Source: Pyrenula massariospora
Taxonomy: Eukaryota > Ascomycota > Eurotiomycetes > Pyrenulales > Pyrenulaceae
NCBI GenBank assembly: GCA_021030905.1
Contig: JAGFMI010000001.1
Coordinates: forward strand, 1,922,001 to 1,986,000
Direction: 5' to 3'
Length of the DNA: 64,000 nt
Positions 35,335 to 45,827 of this stretch are shown here, one piece after another (within the stretch, counting starts at the first letter, position 1; every line of letters begins with the position of its first letter). Both the position numbers and the translations under genes were made by a program. The notes under the pieces are model-generated. The model made no database searches. It saw only the letters and a program-made list of their open reading frames with translations, and was not told where the DNA came from.

Positions 35335-38300
35335 ATGGCAGAATCAATCGACAATTCAGGTAATTGCGAACTATTCTCCTAAATGACCGTCCTGCGTGTA
35401 GTGTAAGCTGAATGTAATGATCCAGTCCAATCGAACCTGAACCTCTCTGCAGACGAGAAGCGATTCTACGGTCAGCTTTTCAAAGCTGCAGATCCTGATG
35501 GCTTCGGCGCAGTCTCAGGTGATGTCGCTGTCAAGTTCTTCGAGAAAACAAAGCTTCCATCGGATATCCTAGGACAAGTTGGTTGGCGACCCGCGTTTCT
35601 CTGCAGGTGCTTACAATAGCAGATATGGCAAATAGCGGATTCGGAAAACCGAGGCTTCCTCACTCCCGCAGGGTTTGGAACAGTTCTTAGGCTCATCGGC
35701 CATGCACAAGCGGGTCGAACTCCTACGCCAGAGATTGCGAGCCAGAGTACGTACAAGATTCAAGAGGCTTACATGCCAGACAGGAGCTAATGTAAGCAGA
35801 CGGTCCGCTACCACGATTTGACGGTATTCAAACTCCCGCCCTCTCCACGCAGACTACCGGAACACCAGCAAGTCCTACCCAGCCTTCCGGAGGACCAATC
35901 AGAGTGCCCCCATTAGGCCCAGAGAAAGTCAATGAATACGCGTCTCTTTTTGACAAGTCTGGCGCAGAACACGGTATATTGTCGGGTATCACAGCGAAAC
36001 AGATTTTTGAACGAGCGCGACTTCCTAATGAAGTCCTGGGAAGAATATGGAATTTGGCGGACACGAAAGAGCGTGGGTCTCTCGATGTTACCGAGTTTAT
36101 CATTGCTATGCATCTACTTGCGTCGTATAAGAATGGCGCAATGAGAGGCGTGCCTCAGACTCTTCCACCGGGTCTATATGAAGCAGCATCTCGACGCGGA
36201 ATCCAACGCACTTCTACAGGCTCTCGCCCATCTTCTGCCGTTCCGGGTCCTGGTGGAATACCTCCACAACATAGTGGGTTCACAGGAATTAGAGCCCAAA
36301 GCCCTATATCGCGTCAGCAATTTGGCACGCCCCTTTCCGCCCAGTCAACGGGAGACGGCTGGTTGATAACGACGGCTGACAAGAGCACCTTTGACAACAT
36401 ATTTGCCACGGTCGATAAAAGCAACAGAGGGTTCATAACCGGAGATCAGGCCGTCGAGTTCTTCAGCAACTCTCGGTTGCCAGAGGAAGCTCTGGCTCAA
36501 ATCTGGGATCTTGCAGACATTAATTCGGAGGGACAACTGAACAAGGACGAATTTGCGGTTGCGATGTACCTTATAAGGCAACAACGCGGGAGACAGGAAG
36601 GCAGAGGGTCTCTTCCACCAACCCTACCCCCGGCACTAGTTCCTCCCAGTATGCGGCGACAGCAGATACCTCCCTCACAGCCAACAGCTCCTTCTTTCGA
36701 AAACGCGCCGAACATTTCCAAACCTAGATCAGCAGCAGATGACTTGTTCGGTCTGGATGCAATGGCATCGACTACTCCCCAAGCTGCTCCTAAACAAGAG
36801 ACCCAGATAACCGGGAGCTCCGCCGCTGGCCCATTTCGCAGTCCTGCTTCTCCAACTCCTGGTGCAGTAGTTCAGCCCCAGCCCTCTTCAAATACTTTCA
36901 AACCGTTTGCCCCATTGTCCTCCTTTGGTCAAAGCATTGCACCTCAAAATACCGGTATCTCCCAGACACGTGCACCAGCTCAGCCAACGGAACAGGTCTC
37001 GGACGACTTGCTTGGAGACGCAGATCCTGAAATTAGTCAAAAGCTCACGCAGGAGACTTCAGAATTGGCAAACCTATCAAATCAGGTTGGGACTTTGTCT
37101 AAGCAGATGCAAGAAGTTCAAGGCAATCGAGCTTCAACAGAGCGAGAATTGACTCAAAGCAGTCAGCAAAAGAAGGACTTTGAGTCTCGTTTATCCCAGC
37201 TGAGAGCAATGTACCAAAAAGAAGTCCAGGATGTCAAATCGCTAGAAGAACGACTAGCCGCCAGTCGTAACGAGGTTAAGAAATTACAGCAAGAGATGGC
37301 CATGATTGATGGGAGTTATCAAGACCTTAGAAACCAGCACCAACAAATGGCAAAGGAGCTAGAGGCAGACCAGATGGAGAACGCCTCTTTAAACGAAAAG
37401 ATTCGCCAAACCAGCAGCGAAGTCTCACAGTTGAAGCCGCAATTGGACGATTTGAAAAAAGCTGCTCGTAAGGAGAGAGGCCGTGTCGCTATCAACAAAA
37501 AACAACTGTCAACTAATGAAGGAGAGCGGGACCGAATACAGGGTGAAATTGAAACTGAGAAACGTGAGGCCGAAGAACGCGAACGAAATGTTCCCCCGGT
37601 ACCTGCCGGCCCTTCGAATGTGCTTAGTCCCGCAGCCTCTGTTGCGAGCCAGAACACCAACCCGTTCTTCCGACGTACGACTAGCGGTATCTCAGATGCT
37701 GGCGTTACAACGCCAGGGGCAGGGCGTGAAGCATCAAAGGACCCTCACGCTGCCTTTGACAGTGTCTTTGGGCCCTCTTTTCCCGCATCGTCTGCTACTC
37801 CACCGCCAATAACTTCTTTCAAAAACGACACTGGCTCTCTCGCAAAAGAGGTGTCATCGAACCGGGCCGCATCTGGTGCCTCTACTCCAACGATGTCACC
37901 ACATCCTTCGGTCTCTAATAATTCACCTCTTCCAGGCGAGCCTCCCGCACCCCCGCAGTCCCGACAAATTACCTCCAGCTCATTACCATTTGCCACTCAT
38001 ATTGATCGTGCTGATTCCGTTAGCTCATCTGTGAAGGTTTCAGCGCCAGCAAGTAGGATAGGATTGGATGAAACTCCTCGGGTCTGGACGCCTGGTATAT
38101 CTGCTTCAGGCGCTCACAGCGACACAGAGAGCTTTCCAGAGCCAGTACAACATCAGAACGAGCCTTCAGTCGATACTTCTACTGAACAATGCACCCCTCT
38201 TGCATCCAAGAATGAACTAAACCCGATAGAAAACCAGTTCGGACCTCCCAGCGATATCCGAGAAATCCCAGGCGCTTTTCCAGGACCAACTCCTCTAGCG

Positions 38301-39621
38301 GAAAACATGCCTACCATCCAGGCGGAAGAACCTTCAAAAGGTCAAAAGGAGAAGGCTAACTTTGACGACTTCTTTGGCGGCCCTGCCCGGGAGCGTTCAT
38401 CGTCACAAAAGGCGTCGGACTTTGACGAAGCTTTTGCTAATTTCGATAAGAAGCCTACCCCTACAAATGGGGAAGCTCAGCCCCGATCGGAGTTTCCGCC
38501 CATTCGTGAATTAGAAGGCGATGAAAGTGATAGTAGCGAGGAGCCAATGGGGTTTGATGATGATTTTTCACCTGCGGACCATCGAAAGGCAGATGAGAGG
38601 GCCCGTCCTCCTACTACCGCTGCACGGTCGGACCAGATCAATGAGTCTTCGCTCCAGCCACGGCCAGTCCCAACAGCACGGTCAACAGCAAGCACATTAC
38701 CTCCAATCGAAGCTCAAACGTCTCCGCCAACTTACAATGATTCTGTGCCGCATGAAGAAGGCTCTCAGTTCCCTCCTGAATTCAATGGACTTCTTCCCAG
38801 AAGAGAGGACCCTACATCACCTAAAGGCGAGCCGCATTCTGTGGATACAAACAGCGGTGCTCCAGTAGACCGCGGCGTTTCGCAGCCCTATGCGCCTGAA
38901 GCGGCTAAATCTCCACCAGCTTCTACAAGCAATGGCACGTCTCAATCAAAACCTCCCGCAACTGATGACTTCGACGCTGCGTTTGCTGGTCTTGATCCAG
39001 CTCCTGGCAATACCGCTGACGACGACGAATCAGATGACGATGACCTTGATCATTCATTTGCCTCAGCAAACAACCACTCTGAGAGCTTTGACCCGCATTT
39101 TGACTCCCCTGCCCCTCCACCAAAAAATTGCGAGCAAGCTACCCCATTTGCGCCCAAAAATCATAGCTTACCAAGCACCAACGACTTCGACACTTTTGAG
39201 TCATCGTTCCCGGCTCAATCTTCCCCACCACCGACTTCCACTACATTCCACACCGCGCCTCAGACCGCCCAATCCTCCGGCCATGACTGGGACGCCATCT
39301 TCGCTGGCCTTGACGCTCCTGTCCCTTCAGGAGCAGTCGTAAATCCAACGTCACCGCCTGCACAAAGCTCTCCTCCACCCGCAACGTCAAAAGCTCTACC
39401 GCAAAGGCCGCAGCTGGGAAGGGCAGTCAGTACGGGGACAGAGCACGATGATCCGATCCTGAAGAGGCTCACAGGGATGGGATGGAGTCGTGAGGACAGT
39501 CTGGGTGCATTGGAGAAGTTTGATTACAATCTAGATAAGGTAAGTCTCGTCAACATTTTGTGATCATCTGTACTAATGCATGTCAATACAGGCCGTAGAT
39601 TACCTCGCGTCCAAATCGTAA
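35335..39621 (+). CDS. EDE1: endocytic scaffold Ede1 (EH domains, coiled coil, UBA)
   Basis: Five exons, 35335-35359, 35426-35577, 35623-35746, 35800-39539 and 39592-39621, join in frame to 1356 residues. Three EH domains are visible at about residues 14-100, 136-230 and 290-380; each has the EF-hand-like pair and a W in the pattern (G/A)(Q/R)IW.(L/I)AD. A coiled coil covers roughly 500-697, where EDE1 homologues oligomerise. A long disordered segment follows with repeated DF/FD motifs (FDDFFGG, FDEAFANFD). The last 38 residues form a UBA domain (LTGMGWSREDSLGALEKF), completed by a 30-nt terminal exon (AVDYLASKS). Ede1/Eps15 proteins bind NPF motifs and ubiquitin and initiate clathrin-coated pits at the plasma membrane. 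The donor of intron 2 (GTTGGT) is weak, but the join restores QIWQIADSENRGF. Confidence 0.93.
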
Positions 39622-40818
39622 TCAAATCGGAACGTGGTGGAGACACGCCACGGGAGAAAGAGGAGTGCAGGTGAAGGCAACTGTGTATAATAAAAGATGG
39701 CATCTACAACAAGGAGCGGCATGATGCGACAAAGCGTAGCACCCCTATTTCACAAAACTTGATGTCCACACATATCCGATTCTGCCCGAGAACGAGATGG
39801 ATGCTGAAGCAACATTTCACGGGCTCTACTTTATAATTTCTTGTCTGATAGCGAATTAGCGAAATGAATGCAGTATACATCTTCCCGTAGGTAGGAAGAG
39901 AAGAGAGTGGTGGTAGCTCATATTAATGGAGTAAGTAGGATATAAGGATAGGATAAATGATCAGTGCAACTAGGAATCAGGAGAAAAAGAGAGAAAGTCA
40001 CGGGCAGGTCAAGGACCTGTCGCAGGATGCCCTCCGCCATTCTGACTGTTACAGCTATGATAGAGCTCGTATTATCTATTCTTAATCATTCGATGTTATA
40101 CGGTAGGTGCGCTCGCGCCACTTTCCTTCCCCGTAGCGCTTGACTAGTGAGTAATTAAAGTTGTGTCAGCATCACAGAAGTAACGACGTTGAATGATCTT
40201 GGATCGATGAGTTTCAGTAGAATTTGCTCCCTTCACAACCCTAAAATATGCCTCATCGTGGCCAGAGATGAAAAGGACGGCTGAACGGACCAATATCCTC
40301 CGTCTGACGCAGCCCCCATGAGCAAGAAAAGAACCTGTTTCAACACCTCCTCAATCAGAACGCCACTCAAGAACATCAGCGGCATGCCCGCATAACGCGG
40401 CACTTTGCGCTTTCAATCTCCCAAATCTGAGGTTAAGATGCATTCCATGACCAGTTCTCATTCTGAAGACGTGAACTTAGCGAACCGAGGCTGGGGGACA
40501 GAAATCGTGGCCCCCCCTTCAGGCTCTTCAGGCCGATTCTTAGCCGGCAGGGGGCCCACGATTTCTGTCCCCCAGCCTCGAACACATATCGTGGCATACC
40601 TCGGCTTTCACCGAAGAAGACGTGGAGCAGAGCAGGCCGCACCCTGGTTGAGAACGCCATGGCCAACTTCGTCACCGGTTGCCTTGCCAGGCGACGGGGG
40701 TTTGCCAGTCTGAATCGGTCCCGTCTTGCTACCACCCTGAGCCTGGGATGCTGGGAGCCTTTCCTCTACACCGTTAATTTCTTCCTTCAAACCTTCTGCT
40801 GCTGCTTTTATCTTGGCC
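39622..40818. other. intergenic region with a palindromic element
   Basis: A 1.2 kb spacer with the Ede1 3' UTR, the palindrome at 40486-40580 and the permease promoter. Open frames around 40405-40820 run through the palindrome and are not gene-like. Confidence 0.5.
40486..40580. repeat. 95-bp palindromic miniature element, perfect 25-bp terminal inverted repeats
   Basis: Left arm 40486-40510 (starting CGAGGCTGGGGGACAG) and right arm 40556-40580 are perfect reverse complements. A further five C/G pairs follow after one mismatch, leaving a loop of about 30 nt. The element is flanked on both sides by AAC, a possible 3-bp target-site duplication. A 98-bp element with the same termini lies at 61405-61502. 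The element sits about 240 bp upstream of the permease start. Confidence 0.75.
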
Positions 40819-43061
40819 ATGGTGATGGATCACGAGCTAGCAGAGACCACAGTTAACGAGCAGCAACATACAGACCCTTCGATACGTCCCAAAGAGTCTC
40901 TTGGACGAAAACGGTTCCCGCAGACGGAACGAGGCTTCATTAGCTCTTTAAAACGGGTTCTCGACTTTCGAGGAACATTTCTTGAATCTTTTCGTCGCCA
41001 TGATAACGCAAGGGAAGGTGCTTGGAATCAGGCTATTGCTACGACACCATGGATAAGGGAGCTTCAGCCCCGCCACATAGTATTCATCCCACTAGCCGGG
41101 ACAATAGGTGACTTATGAGCTTACTACATTTATGCCATGACTCACGATATCTAGGCACTGGAATCTTCCTCAACTCCGCTCATGCGCTATTCGTTGGTGG
41201 ACCTGCCGCTCTGGTGCTGTCCTATGGTCTTGTTGGTGCTATAGCTTGCTTGACCATGGACAACCTGGCAGAATTGACATCCAACTTTCCAACGGAAGGC
41301 TTTATCGAGCATGTCAGGAAATTTGTGGGACCATCAGCTGCATTTGCCGTCGGATGGAAGTAAGTTGGATCAATCAAATCCCTGAGCACCGCTAAAAAAT
41401 CAAAGCTACGCAATAAGTTGGCTTACGACTTTGCCTCTCGAGCTTGCAGCCTCCAAACTTGCAGCAGACTATTGGCCAAAGATATATAGCTTCAGCTCGT
41501 CTTTGTGGACGTTCTGCCTTCTCATTCTTGTCACTGTTATCAATCTTTTGGGAGGATACATCTTCGGAGATGTTGAGATGGGTCTTAGCATCATCAAGAT
41601 AGCAGCTGTGCTATGCTTTACGTGAGTTCAGCTGAGCACTTCACACTCCCTGCTGACCTCATCTTAGCGTATTCTGCATGTTGAAGAACGACTCTGGGCC
41701 TGCAGGCTGGCAAAAGCCTTGGGAAAATGGAGCTAGGGGCTTGTTAGAGCCCATAGTAATGGCAGCATTTTCGTATTCGGGAATCGAGATTGCTGGCTTG
41801 GTTGCGAACGAGACATCAGGGAGCGAAGAAGAGCTTAATCATTACCTTGAAACACAAAGACGCGTTGGGACTTCATCAGATTATAACCGTGGTTCAGCGA
41901 TGCAAAGCAGTGCTCGAAGCACCTCTCAAAGCACCTCTCGGAGCACCTCTCGAAGCAATATCATCCCGTCGCTCCCTGCTCGGCAGAAGAGAGATAGTCC
42001 TCTTCCACCTGAAAGCGCTGAGCGTTACCATGATGATCCCGAACAAATTCTTGAGCTGTCGTATGAGGATCAGGTTGCTATACTACTCCTCGATGACAAG
42101 CGGAGACGTACAAGACAACGGGTGAGCTCAAATTTCAAAAGGCTTGCATGGCAAACATTCTTCGTACGTTTTCCAAAAAATGGGCTCGTATTATGCTGAC
42201 TGGCCTTAGTATTTTGTATGGTCAGCCTTTGTAATGGCAACAATTGTTACTGGTGACCAAGTTGTACATGGAAGCATGGAGACATCTCCATTCGTTGCCG
42301 CTATTGAGAAGCTCTCCAAGGGCAAATCGGCGCCGGTTCTGGCACATATATACAATGGAGTAATTGTTGTTACTACGTTCTCTGTCGGAAACACCGCCGT
42401 CTTTGGTTCAAATCGTGTGCTAGTAGCCATGGCATACCTGAAATTGAATCACAAGTGGTTCCAATACATTGACAAGAGGGGGCGGCCTCTGACAGCCATG
42501 GCATTAGCCCTTTCACTCGGTCTACTCGCTCCCTTGGTTCTCCTACGAAAATCCGTCACACCTCTAGATTTCGTCAATTGGTCGACGATGCTGTGCGGTT
42601 TATCCAGTATCATCACCTGGACAGCAATCAATCTTGCTTACCTCCGGTACAAGGAGGCTGAACGCGTCCAGCGCCGTTGTGGAAGACCGACCTATCGCGC
42701 ATTCTTTGGCGTTCCTGGAGCAGCAGTCGCTTTTGTAGGCTGCTTTGCCATCCTGATTTTCGAGTTTGTGGTGGCTGTCTACCCCGTCTATCGCGAAGGA
42801 CAAAGTAAGGCGCAATGGTTCTTCTACTCTTACCTCACGGTAATCATTGCGACTTTGCTATTCCTCGCTCACGCTGTGTCGCAAGTCCAACCGCAGCCAG
42901 TCAGACACGAACAGAGGACAGGGAAGATACAGGCTTTTTTTAATGGTATCGTGAATGAGTTCCGGTCAAACACGGAAAGTCTTCGCGCCGCGTTGAAGTT
43001 TTGGACCTGGTTTGGCGGAGATGTTCGACAGATCGATCTTGAGACCTATAGAGAAAATTAA
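40819..43061 (+). CDS. amino-acid permease (AAT/YAT family) with loop insertion
   Basis: Five exons, 40819-41107, 41155-41359, 41418-41621, 41668-42163 and 42210-43061, join in frame to 681 residues. The N-terminal cytosolic part leads into the family signature RHIVFIPLAGTIGTGIF, the unwound first helix that contacts the substrate amino group, completed by the first splice. Around twelve hydrophobic helices follow, including FSYSGIEIAGLVANETSG (helix 6), GNTAVFGSNRVLVAMAYL and a C-terminal YPVYREGQ region. The protein should import amino acids at the plasma membrane. Between helix 6 and the segment FKRLAWQTFF, where other members have a short NPRKNIP-type amphipathic stretch, there is an insertion of about 95 residues rich in Ser, Arg and acidic residues, with 12-bp tandem repeats encoding STS(Q/R). 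This could be a regulatory cytosolic loop. Four introns of 46-58 nt all show GT-AG ends. Substrate is unknown. Confidence 0.88.
41918..41956 (+). repeat. 12-bp tandem repeats inside the permease loop
   Basis: Three units of the form AGCACCTCTC(A/G)(A/G) plus a partial fourth, in frame, encode STSQ, STSR and STSR. Because the unit is a multiple of three, copy number can change without breaking the frame. Confidence 0.8.
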
Positions 43062-43274
43062 GGTCGTGCTGCCACAGCAACTAAGCTGTCGGCACTCCTT
43101 AGCCTTTACGCCTGTGTTTCGAATTCGTGGGCGCTTTATGTAGCTCGTTCATCATAAGATAAATAGAGGTATCATGTCCTGAATTGTTCTTTAGATCAGT
43201 GCCAAAGCTTATCAAGATACTTCTGCTCCGGATCTCTGGTCCGTTAGGGTCAATAGCTCCTTCTCCCGTCAGTA

Positions 43275-43579
43275 CGAAGGCGTGTAAAAAAAGAAGTACA
43301 TAGCGGTAACTTATGTCACCTTATTAGAGATTGTTTTAAAATATACTTATATTACAGCTTTAGGGGCTTATAGGGTTCAATCCCTATAAACACGCTCCCG
43401 AGAGCCTTAAAAAAATTTAATTCGGCCTGAAACCTTAGGGTTTATAGAGAATTGTAAACTTGAAACTTTAAAACTCTATAGGGACCTGATCCTTAAAAAA
43501 CTTGTTATTATAGTAATGAGATAGTAAGAGCTAGTATCGATATATTACCGCTATGCACTTCTTTTTTTATACGCCTTTG
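43275..43579. mobile_element. 305-bp AT-rich MITE with 35-bp terminal inverted repeats and TA flanks
   Basis: Left terminus 43275-43309 (starts CGAAGGCGTG) and right terminus 43545-43579 are inverted copies over 35 nt with only three differences, all G/A transitions as left by C-to-T mutation such as RIP. TA dinucleotides flank both ends (43273-43274 and 43580-43581), the target duplication of Tc1/mariner-pogo elements. The interior is very AT-rich and codes for nothing, so this is a non-autonomous miniature element. Confidence 0.8.
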
Positions 43580-43581
43580 TA

Positions 43582-43720
43582 TTTCTTGAGCTGTTACAAA
43601 TGTCGACCGGTTTTGGGGGGCCAATGACGGCGCTGCCATCTCCCTTGTTGCGATCAGCGCCGGGGACGGTAGCGCCGTCATTGGCCTCAAAAACCGGTCG
43701 ACATTTAACAGCTTAAGGGA
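43582..43720. repeat. 139-bp near-perfect palindrome abutting the MITE
   Basis: The left arm (to 43644) and right arm (from 43662) pair over roughly 60 nt with few mismatches around a 17-nt loop. They include the shared block TGTCGACCGG and GGCCAATGACGGCGCT. The outer mismatches are T/C and G/A transitions. The palindrome starts right after the TA shared with the MITE and ends just before another TA at 43721-43722, so it may be a second TA-targeting element. Transcribed, it would form a long hairpin. Confidence 0.75.
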
Positions 43721-44422
43721 TACCTTGTCTCCTATCTTTCCACGGAAGAACATGTGTCTAGCAATCGTGAATGAAATCAAAATAATGCCTACCGTATCTC
43801 ACAAACAATTTGTCATACCCACGCTGGAACGAGAAATGTCGCATGAAACCCCAAAATTCTGGTAGTACTATGATTCTAACTACTGCATCCATTATTTCCT
43901 CGCGTAGAGACGATATTGCCAGCATTGGCTGTACCTTGAGGTCGAATCGTGCCCGTCCATTGGCCTTCTAGCCTCTGAATGATGTGTTTAGATTATTGTG
44001 TGCGTTACCGAGCGTTCACTCGCCAAAGACTTTTACATAGGTACTTTAGCCACATCCCCACAGTGCCTTACAAGGCCTAGCTACCGGATGCTCACACCTT
44101 CCGGCTCCCATCCGAAGGATCAGCGTCGATCGAGACGTAGCCTGGTCTTGGTCGGTCCAGTAGGAGGCATAGATGACGTGACCCTCGCAGAAGAGAGCAG
44201 CCTAGATAGACTTATTGGCCCTTCGGCCCCATGATCATTCCTGGCCCGCGTGGGGGTTTGTGTAAGATTAGTTACAACTTTACAATACTCGCAAATTTAC
44301 CATCAAATCGTGAGGCCATTCCTGCCACATTCACCCCATCCTTTGGTCTTGCAGTTGACGCGCGAATAGCTTATTTACTCGAATACTCGAGAATAAGAAG
44401 GTTACGCTACCAAACAGCGAGA

Positions 44423-45486
44423 ATGAGCCTATATGTTTCACGCAACGAACCGAGTACCGACGTGAAGGTAGTCAGGGAGCATTATATCAAGCAGAAAAAA
44501 GAGGAAGAGCGGCGGAACTCTGTGAATCGTTCTGAACAGAGCTCACTACGAAGCTACCAATCTGACCGCTCTGGAACCATTGAGCGAGTATTGACACCTC
44601 TTTCAATCAGTAATGACGGAGACGATTTCCACAGTGTTACGTTAGACGCCGTGATGGGAGCTATGCATCGCTTTCAGCGGCCCATCGAGCCAACCTTGTC
44701 AAACGAACTCGTAGCTTGGTCCGGCGCTACAGAGGATAGTAGGAATAGCTCTTCCTCAATTCAGGTGAGCTCCCCAGCAGGTAATCTTCCTCCAATGCTA
44801 ACGTTGTGACAGTCCTACTTGCGGAGCGGGTTCTACTCTAAACGTACATTAGTCTTTGACAGGCACAACGGCCAAAAATGCTCACTGACAGCGACACTGG
44901 ACATTGGTTGCGAGGCGGGGAATTACGTGTCCGAGGATATTGTCAAACACCTCGGCCAACACATTACCGGCTTGACCAAGGACCACCCCAGAGGCTTTAG
45001 CGCAACATATCACGAGATTCAAATAATAGGAGAGACAGAATTATTCTATACGGTCGGAAGTTTTGCCTCATCGTCCAAATTCTTCGTGGCAAGGGGCTCC
45101 AGTATGGGTCTCCTCCTCGGCCTTGATGAACTGCAGAAAAATAATTGGCTGATTTTGGGAGGCGGCAATGGGTCAGTTCAACCGGTACATCCAATGCGAA
45201 GGTCAGGTATGTCAGTTCCTCTGGGACACGGTGGAGGATAACTTCCAGTCGTCTTGACCATTTAAGCGATTTTATCACCAATATGTCCTTTCTCAAACTG
45301 TGTGATACGCTATAAATTCGCTGATCAGTGCTTGTTCTGCTTCCAGACAGTCCAGACAAATTGAACGAAGCCGCAAAAGCGAGACAGAGGGCCGAGGTGG
45401 AGAAGGCTGAGGCGGAAAGAGCAAAGCAAGCTGCAGACGCTAGAAAGGCGAAGAAACAAAAGCAGAAAGAAAAGAAATCTTCATGA
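44423..45486 (+). CDS. retropepsin-like domain protein of unknown function
   Basis: Three exons, 44423-44764, 44813-45206 and 45347-45486, join in frame to 291 residues; an in-frame upstream ATG at 44231 would give 355. The first third is charged and Ser-rich (EHYIKQKKEEERRN). The middle resembles the retroviral-type aspartic protease fold seen in many small fungal proteins: LTATLDIGCEAGNYVSEDIV, with Asp144 in D-I-G instead of the usual D-T/S-G, then IQIIGETELFYTVG and a GLLLGLDEL strand near the end of the fold. The C-terminus is a Lys/Ala/Glu-rich helix ending KKSS. With Ile in place of Thr/Ser the active site may be altered, and activity is not assured. No reverse transcriptase or integrase lies nearby, so this appears to be a host gene and not a retroelement. 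Confidence 0.65.
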
Positions 45487-45827
45487 AACTCTGCAGCGTG
45501 CCAGAATGGGAACAGAAATCAATTGATGTAGGGGTACGAGCCGCACGACAAACTCCCCCCGGATCAAGCGGGCAACAGGGTATCCAAACCCTCACTGCTC
45601 TTTTGATACCATTCGCAATTGGCGCTCCATGAAGGAGCCCTTCGTTCGCAGCGCGCTCTCTACAGCGGCGCGGCTAACTCGTGAAGCCCCCTAATATCCG
45701 GTGAACAGCAAGATGCTCCGCCTTTTCAAGCTTCTCTATACCCCAAGGCAAGAAGGCTGGCATTTTTTGACGATACTCGGCTGGCCTGCCGAACCTGCAT
45801 CGGACACGAAAGAAAGATATGCCATCG
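45487..45827. other. convergent 3' spacer
   Basis: A 341 bp gap between the retropepsin-like gene (plus) and the DUF6594 gene (minus), holding both 3' UTRs. Nothing else was noticed. Confidence 0.5.

Larger units (their letters stand above)
43062..44422. other. repeat-rich intergenic region
   Basis: A 1.36 kb spacer that contains two adjacent inverted-repeat elements (43275-43579 and 43582-43720) and an AT-rich core. The rest, up to 44422, should hold the promoter of the retropepsin-like gene. A minus-strand open frame at 43508-43780 is only the elements read through. Confidence 0.5.

Noticed and set aside
37319-38000. Long antisense open frames inside Ede1
   Set aside because: They overlap the well-supported Ede1 coding frame and have no independent support.
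43365-43390. A stem-loop with a T-loop-like TTCAATC, resembling a tRNA T arm
   Set aside because: No A box, acceptor stem or anticodon arm lies upstream; it is within the AT-rich MITE and is a simple internal palindrome.
43508-43780. 90-codon minus-strand frame across the inverted-repeat elements
   Set aside because: It reads through both repeat elements and has no conserved composition.
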